NCBI GenBank assembly: GCA_028285585.1
Contig: JANQOU010000006.1
Coordinates: 248,001-312,000 of the forward strand
Length of the DNA: 64,000 bases
Source of the DNA: Acidimicrobiia bacterium
Lineage (GTDB): Bacteria > Actinomycetota > Acidimicrobiia > Spongiisociales > ZC4RG35
Direction: 5' to 3'
The translations under genes were made by a program, and so were the position numbers. The notes beneath the pieces are model-generated. The model made no database searches. It saw only the letters and a program-made list of their open reading frames with translations, and had not been told where the DNA came from. Of this stretch, positions 60,026-64,000 are shown piece by piece. Numbering within the stretch: position 1 is the stretch's first letter; each line of letters opens with the position of its first letter.

Positions 60026-60520
60026 ATGAGCGACCTATACGACTTCGTGATCAAGCTGCGGGCAATCCGCGAATACAGAGACGAGCCGCTGTCCAACGAA
60101 GACCTCGAGGCGATCCTCGAAGCAGGGCGATGGACTGGCAGCTCCAAGAACGACCAGGCCTGGACATTCGTCGCGATAACCGACCCAGAGCGGATTGCCG
60201 GGCTCGCCTCATTTGGCAACTACACCAAGCCAATAGAGAACTCGGTGGCGGCAATCGTCTTGGTGCAGGAGAAGGGTGGGAACCCGTTCGACATTGGACG
60301 CGCCGCCCAGAACATGATGCTCGCCGCCAAGGCCGTGGGTGTCGCCTCCTGCCCGGTGACACTCCAGGACTCCGAAGCGGCTCGCCAGTTCGTAGGAGCA
60401 CCGGAAGGCTCGACTGTCCGCTTTGCGATCTCGCTCGGGTACCCGTCGGAGATGTCGTCGCCGGGACAACGGGGAGGCCGCAGGGACACCCGAGACGTTG
60501 TGAAGCTCGATCGGTATTGA
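60026..60520 (+). CDS. Nitroreductase-family flavoprotein
   Basis: 164 residues from ATG 60026 (MSDLYDFVIKLRAIREYRD). RAIREYRDEPL starts the FMN fold; GRWTGSSKNDQAWTFVAI, AAQNMMLAAKAVGVASCP and ISLGYPSE follow. An FMN-dependent NAD(P)H oxidoreductase, substrate unknown. -10 TAGGCT (60013-60018) ends 7 bases before the ATG. Confidence 0.9.
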   Translation: MSDLYDFVIKLRAIREYRDEPLSNEDLEAILEAGRWTGSSKNDQAWTFVAITDPERIAGLASFGNYTKPIENSVAAIVLVQEKGGNPFDIGRAAQNMMLAAKAVGVASCPVTLQDSEAARQFVGAPEGSTVRFAISLGYPSEMSSPGQRGGRRDTRDVVKLDRY

Positions 60521-60522
60521 CG

Positions 60523-61242
60523 GTGGGCGGATTCGGCTACGCAGAGGAGATCTTGGAGCGCTTCCCCACCACGCGAGGGGCGGTGATGACAGTCGACGGG
60601 ACTGTCAACGGAGAGTCGAGCCCCACCCTCCTCGATAGATACCTAGAGGGCCAAAGGGAAGCGATCGACAACATCGGCGACGCGCCGCTGTCAGAGATCG
60701 AGAGTCTCGCCGCCTGGCGTCGGACGTTCACCGGATTCGGGGTGAAGCCGACACAGTATCGATCCGCTGTCGAGGCTCTGCTTCGACGCCTCACCAAGGT
60801 CGGGGACATCCCGTCGATCAATTCGATGGTGGACATAGCGAATCTGGTGAGCATCAGACATCGCCTGCCGGTCGCCGTGTTCGATCAAGCTCGAGTAACG
60901 GGAGACACGGTGGTCAGGTTCGCCGACGGTACAGAGTCCTTCACGGACCTGGGCAGCGATGTCGCAACCCACCCCGAACCAGGCGAGGTCGTGTTCGTGG
61001 ACGAGGCAGGCCTGGTCTCCGCTCGCCGCTGGTGTTGGCGGCAAAGTGGGCAGAGTGCAGCCGGACCAGCAACGACATCTGCTCTGATCACGATCGAAGG
61101 TCACCATTCGAGTGCGGACAGCGACGTCCAAAGGGCGATGGACGACTTCGCCTCCTTACTGGGCGAGTTCCAGCCGCAGGCTTCTACCCAGATTGCACTG
61201 TTGGGACCCAACCAAGCCTCGACACACTTCGACGAAAGTTGA
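60523..61242 (+). CDS. B3/B4 domain (PheT-like tRNA-editing domain) protein
   Basis: 239 residues from GTG 60523; TTG 60517 overlaps the nitroreductase stop and is possible. FRRTFTGFGVKPTQYRSAVEALLRR and SINSMVDIANLVSIRHRLPVAVFD are the B3/B4 pattern of the phenylalanyl-tRNA synthetase beta subunit. Standalone copies are thought to clear mis-charged tRNA or bind amino acids. Earlier codons in frame overlap nitroreductase and are not included. Confidence 0.82.
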   Translation: MGGFGYAEEILERFPTTRGAVMTVDGTVNGESSPTLLDRYLEGQREAIDNIGDAPLSEIESLAAWRRTFTGFGVKPTQYRSAVEALLRRLTKVGDIPSINSMVDIANLVSIRHRLPVAVFDQARVTGDTVVRFADGTESFTDLGSDVATHPEPGEVVFVDEAGLVSARRWCWRQSGQSAAGPATTSALITIEGHHSSADSDVQRAMDDFASLLGEFQPQASTQIALLGPNQASTHFDES

Positions 61243-61363
61243 CCGAAGGATGAGCAGATCGAGACTCGATCGTGCCTAAGGGCTAGGAGATTGGGCAGAC
61301 AAGGTCGACCCCTCGGGCCGGCGGATCACAAACACCGATGCTTTCCGCTCAATCGCCGATTCG

Positions 61364-61519
61364 GTGACTCGACGCAACAAGGTGGATGAAGAGCTCAACG
61401 CAGCTGTTCGGTCTGCTCGCGAGGCGAGACGAAGCTGGTCCGAGATCGGTGCGATGCTTGGCGTGTCGAAGCAGACTGCTCAGAGGAAGTACTCCAAATT
61501 CAGCTCATCAGGCTCGTAG
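61364..61519 (+). pseudogene. Helix-turn-helix protein fragment (5'-truncated or short)
   Basis: 51 residues from GTG 61364; MTRRNKVDEELNAAVRSARE, then ARRSWSEIGAMLGVSKQTAQRKYSKF, a clear helix-turn-helix. Upstream, the frame is open to 61277 as DWADKVDPSGRRITNTDAF with no start codon before the stop TAA there, so the gene may have lost its 5' end. Such small HTH proteins often belong to TA pairs; no partner here. Confidence 0.5.
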
Positions 61520-61744
61520 CCGAACAGTTCCGAAGGCTCGATCTCAGTGGCACAAACGACCACATTCTGGGGTGCTGACCCCTCTGACTAGTTCGGCCCC
61601 AACCGCGCCTACTCCCGTTCGCAACCCGCTACCTGGACAATCCAAGAAGGTCGAAATCGCTCAACTTTCGATTTCTTCGCGACATAGAGCTCGTAGTGGA
61701 CACATAAGTAACAAATCGAAACGATCTCGAGAAAGGAAAGGACA
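61520..61744 (+). other. Intergenic region upstream of the DUF2690-like gene
   Basis: 225 bases with reduced GC. Only a strong ribosome site (GAAAGGAAAGGA, near 61731-61742) for the gene at 61745 stands out. From 61243 to 61363 there is only the open part of the HTH fragment. Confidence 0.5.
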
Positions 61745-62164
61745 TTGAGACGAAGTATTCTCATCGCCGTAATCGCCCTCATGGCACTACCGGTGGGGTT
61801 GCCTGCCTCGGCTGCATCCTGCAGCAACATGGCCTACGACTGCACGTGGCCCGACACACTGCTATGCAATGGCACCAATTCAACGGTGCGCACCAAGGCG
61901 GTGCCAGGGGGTACGCTTGAACTTCGGTACGACAGTGGATGTCGGACGATTTGGGGACGGCTTCCGACCGTGGTCTTAGACAGCAATTTTTCTTCGTATA
62001 GGTACGGGGGATCTGGATCTTGCCCGTGGGGCTCAACCTTCGGCCTCGCAACGCAAGCGAGTGGAAGTGTGGAGTGGACCAGACAGCTGAATGATGCCAA
62101 CTGCTTGGGATACACGCGAGTCACGGTGAGTAACAACGTCTACGTTACGAATCCCGGCTACTGA
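61745..62164 (+). CDS. Secreted DUF2690-like protein
   Basis: 139 residues from TTG 61745, after a strong ribosome site. A signal peptide at 1-23 (ILIAVIALMALPVGLPASA) is followed by CSNMAYDCTWPDTLLC and LELRYDSGCRTIWGRLPT, the DUF2690 pattern (LRYSxxCRxxWAR). Six cysteines suggest disulfides. Function unknown. Confidence 0.72.
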   Translation: MRRSILIAVIALMALPVGLPASAASCSNMAYDCTWPDTLLCNGTNSTVRTKAVPGGTLELRYDSGCRTIWGRLPTVVLDSNFSSYRYGGSGSCPWGSTFGLATQASGSVEWTRQLNDANCLGYTRVTVSNNVYVTNPGY

Positions 62165-62180
62165 AGGGTCCACCTCATCA

Positions 62181-62222
62181 ATCTCGCAGTTGATCGTCCT
62201 CGGGGTCGATCAACTGCGAGAT
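62181..62222 (+). terminator. 15-bp inverted repeat after the DUF2690-like gene
   Basis: ATCTCGCAGTTGATC (62181-62195) and its exact inverse (62208-62222) with a 12-base loop. No T-run follows and the right arm runs into the next gene's first possible ATG (62221), so it may be a terminator or a regulator of the lipoprotein gene. Confidence 0.55.
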
Positions 62223-62238
62223 GCTCAATAGGCGACTT

Positions 62239-63132
62239 ATGAGTGCTTCCAGATCAGCGAGAAGAATCGCCATGGCGACGTTGGTTGTCACTGCGGCGTG
62301 TTCGAGTGGTGGCGTAGGCACAACTGCACCAGACCATCTAGACGAACAGACGAGCCATCCAAGCGAGGCCAGTTCTGCCGAGAACGCAGGATTGTCTGCT
62401 GAAAACGCGTTGAACGATACCGACATCGTGAGTCCGCTCCTCGAGTTCCAAGGCGGAGGAGCAGTATCCGACGAGATTCACAATGCCGAGGCACGTGCCG
62501 TCTCTTCCTGCATGCAGGAGAGAGGCTGGTCTTTTGAACCTCCTCTTCAAAGATCCGCTGTCGCTGAACCTCGTACGATCGGCGAACTTCGTGAGTATCG
62601 GGCCACATACGGCTACGGCATGTTCACAGGCGTGGAGCCAGGGGAAGACGGCACAGCGGCTGCCGACAGAAATCACCTCTTTTACTTGTCTCTGTCAAGT
62701 GATGAGCAGAGGGCATACCGCGAGGACTTGAACGGTGACGTACACGCGAACGAACGCCCCGCGGATGACAGCTGCGAATCGATTGGTCGCTCGGCGAACC
62801 AAATCCCCCTTGAAGATCAAGCTGTAATGAGAGAGCTGGCAGCGCTCTATGAGGCTGCCGGTCAATCGACCGAGTTCCTAGGCGCCGTCGACTCATGGCG
62901 ACAATGCCTGTCCGATCGTGGTTACCGGCTGGTGCAGGGCGAGCACCCCACTGAACTGATCGAGCAACAAGCTGACGTCGGAGCCGAGGCCACGACGCTC
63001 GCGGCGCTTGAGATAGACGTGGCCGTCGCCGACTTTGAGTGCGCTGCAAAAACCACCATGGCCGTCCTGCATCGCCTGGAAAGCCAGATCGTGCAACGGC
63101 TGGTCGAGAAGTACCCCGAGTGGGGGAGCTAA
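62239..63132 (+). CDS. Lipoprotein of unknown function
   Basis: 297 residues from ATG 62239 (MSASRSARRIAMATLVVTAACSSGG); ATG 62221 would add six. A lipobox-like TAAC gives a lipidated Cys near residue 21. Five further cysteines in CMQERGW, DSCESIG, WRQCLSDRGY and FECA suggest repeated Cys-aromatic modules. Located directly before an adaptor-like membrane protein gene (6 bases), which suggests a linked export or wall function. Confidence 0.6.
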   Translation: MSASRSARRIAMATLVVTAACSSGGVGTTAPDHLDEQTSHPSEASSAENAGLSAENALNDTDIVSPLLEFQGGGAVSDEIHNAEARAVSSCMQERGWSFEPPLQRSAVAEPRTIGELREYRATYGYGMFTGVEPGEDGTAAADRNHLFYLSLSSDEQRAYREDLNGDVHANERPADDSCESIGRSANQIPLEDQAVMRELAALYEAAGQSTEFLGAVDSWRQCLSDRGYRLVQGEHPTELIEQQADVGAEATTLAALEIDVAVADFECAAKTTMAVLHRLESQIVQRLVEKYPEWGS

Positions 63133-63138
63133 CTCTCG

Positions 63139-64000
63139 TTGGCACTATTGCGTCGGACGCTCGTAGGGTTTGGCTTGATCGCCGCTGGCCTCGCCGTCGG
63201 CTGGCTGCTGATCCCTTCATTTGCGGCGGAGGAAGATGCGGCGGCAGTCAGAGAGCCGCCTCCACCCAAACCGATAACGGCCGGCGTTGAGGTAGGGATC
63301 CTTCGAGAGGTTTTGGTTCTGGATGGTGAAGTGCAGCCACAGATCGAGATTGCTGTAGACCCGTGGGTGCCAGTTGGTGCAAGTCGGGCGGTGATCACTT
63401 ACCTGCCTACTCCGGATGTCGTGATCCGATCCGGCGACCCGATCGTCGCTCTTTCGGGGCGACCTCTGATCTTCTTCTCAGGATTGCCGAATCTGTATCG
63501 CGATCTGCATCGGGGATTAACCGGAGTCGACATTGAAAACCTGCAATCGGCTCTGGTGGAACTTGGCTACTTGGAGGGCCCCGAATCTGTCGACGGAGTG
63601 TTCGGAGCAGGCACAGAGGCGGCAGTAGCCGCACTGTACGGCGACATAGGGTTTGCTCCGGCACCTCCACCGGCGGAGACCACAGCAATCAGCATCTGGG
63701 AAGCTGAGAACGCTGTCGATATCGCGAAGAAGGCGCTATCCGACGCCCGGGCCACAGCCGATGCGACCACTGTGACCACATCTGAGCGGGCTCTCGCGGT
63801 TGCGCAGGCCCAACTTAGAGCCTTGTTGCGCGCCCCGACTCTAAGTATTCCTGCCGAAGAGGTCTTGGGAGCGCCTCACGAAGCCTTGATCGTTGAACAC
63901 TCTCCGTACCAGCAAGGTGTTATTGCAGACGCTGCTACTCCAGTGATCTACCTTCGTACGAGCGATACCTTCGTTGTAGCGGAAGCCACATTTGCCCAAG
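63139..64000 (+). CDS. Membrane-anchored adaptor-like protein with peptidoglycan-binding domain (partial)
   Basis: 287 codons to the right edge, no stop. TTG 63139 start: MALLRRTLVGFGLIAAGLA (single anchor), then a beta-rich region, a PG-binding-1-type segment LQSALVELGYLEGPESVDGVFGAGTEAAVAALY (given here in parts only in concept; it starts near 63547) and an alpha-helical stretch near 63690-63830 (ARATADATTVTTSERALAV) as in HlyD/MacA adaptors. Likely partner of an ABC exporter to the right. Confidence 0.65.
   Translation, partial: MALLRRTLVGFGLIAAGLAVGWLLIPSFAAEEDAAAVREPPPPKPITAGVEVGILREVLVLDGEVQPQIEIAVDPWVPVGASRAVITYLPTPDVVIRSGDPIVALSGRPLIFFSGLPNLYRDLHRGLTGVDIENLQSALVELGYLEGPESVDGVFGAGTEAAVAALYGDIGFAPAPPPAETTAISIWEAENAVDIAKKALSDARATADATTVTTSERALAVAQAQLRALLRAPTLSIPAEEVLGAPHEALIVEHSPYQQGVIADAATPVIYLRTSDTFVVAEATFAQ

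Overview
The window is GC-rich, gene-dense bacterial DNA. Gene content points to an actinobacterium: an RsiG-type c-di-GMP anti-sigma factor, Rex, class II NrdJ with NrdR boxes, AbiEi/DUF559 proteins, LutABC, and many start codons 6-8 bases after a TANNNT -10 box (leaderless transcripts). The cytochrome b split into b6 and subunit IV pieces and the ligand-free CcoN homologue suggest a deep, little-studied lineage such as Acidimicrobiia. That placement is inference; there is no rRNA in the window.

1-15.3 kb (minus strand): respiratory complex I, nuoA to nuoM (nuoM cut by the left edge). The order is interrupted by a fused kinase/PLP phospho-lyase gene between nuoD and nuoE, a 38-bp tandem repeat between nuoB and nuoC, and a 120-bp inverted-repeat element between nuoK and nuoL. 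A strong Rex-operator match overlaps a -35 box in front of nuoE.

15.3-20.3 kb: cysteine desulfurase-like enzyme, HAD phosphatase, geranylgeranyl-reductase-type flavoprotein, rex, then a 1,042-bp unit with near-perfect 42-bp terminal inverted repeats around one AbiEi/DUF559 nuclease gene. The small nuo element has the same ends, so the two look like full-length and deleted members of one undescribed mobile family.

20.3-29.3 kb: two divergent electron-transfer operons. Minus strand: cytochrome bc complex (b6, subunit IV, Rieske, diheme cytochrome c with calcium-loop motifs, dicluster ferredoxin, two unknown membrane proteins). Plus strand: a CcoN-like protein without heme or copper histidines, a CcoO-like cytochrome c and another cytochrome c. 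Three proteins across the two operons share a short N-terminal module, suggesting a joint complex.

29.3-40.2 kb: housekeeping and accessory genes (glutaredoxin, SAM hydrolase, Clp1-like kinase, CAP protein, acetyltransferase, YbjN, asparaginase, RsiG, M23 peptidase, CrcB, a MoaD-membrane fusion, quinone reductase). 40.2-45.2 kb: a molybdoenzyme operon (Fe-S/NrfD fusion, catalytic subunit, TorD chaperone). 45.2-49.7 kb: an alpha/beta-hydrolase lacking its serine, lutABC, and a peroxiredoxin with an in-frame TGA exactly at the catalytic cysteine followed by a SECIS-like hairpin, hence a likely selenoprotein. 49.7-54.1 kb: YczE-like protein and nrdJ with two NrdR boxes. 54.1-64 kb: ParD-like/zeta toxin-antitoxin pair, acetyltransferase, purine permease, AzlCD, DeoD, nitroreductase, B3/B4 protein, then secreted proteins and an adaptor-like protein cut by the right edge.
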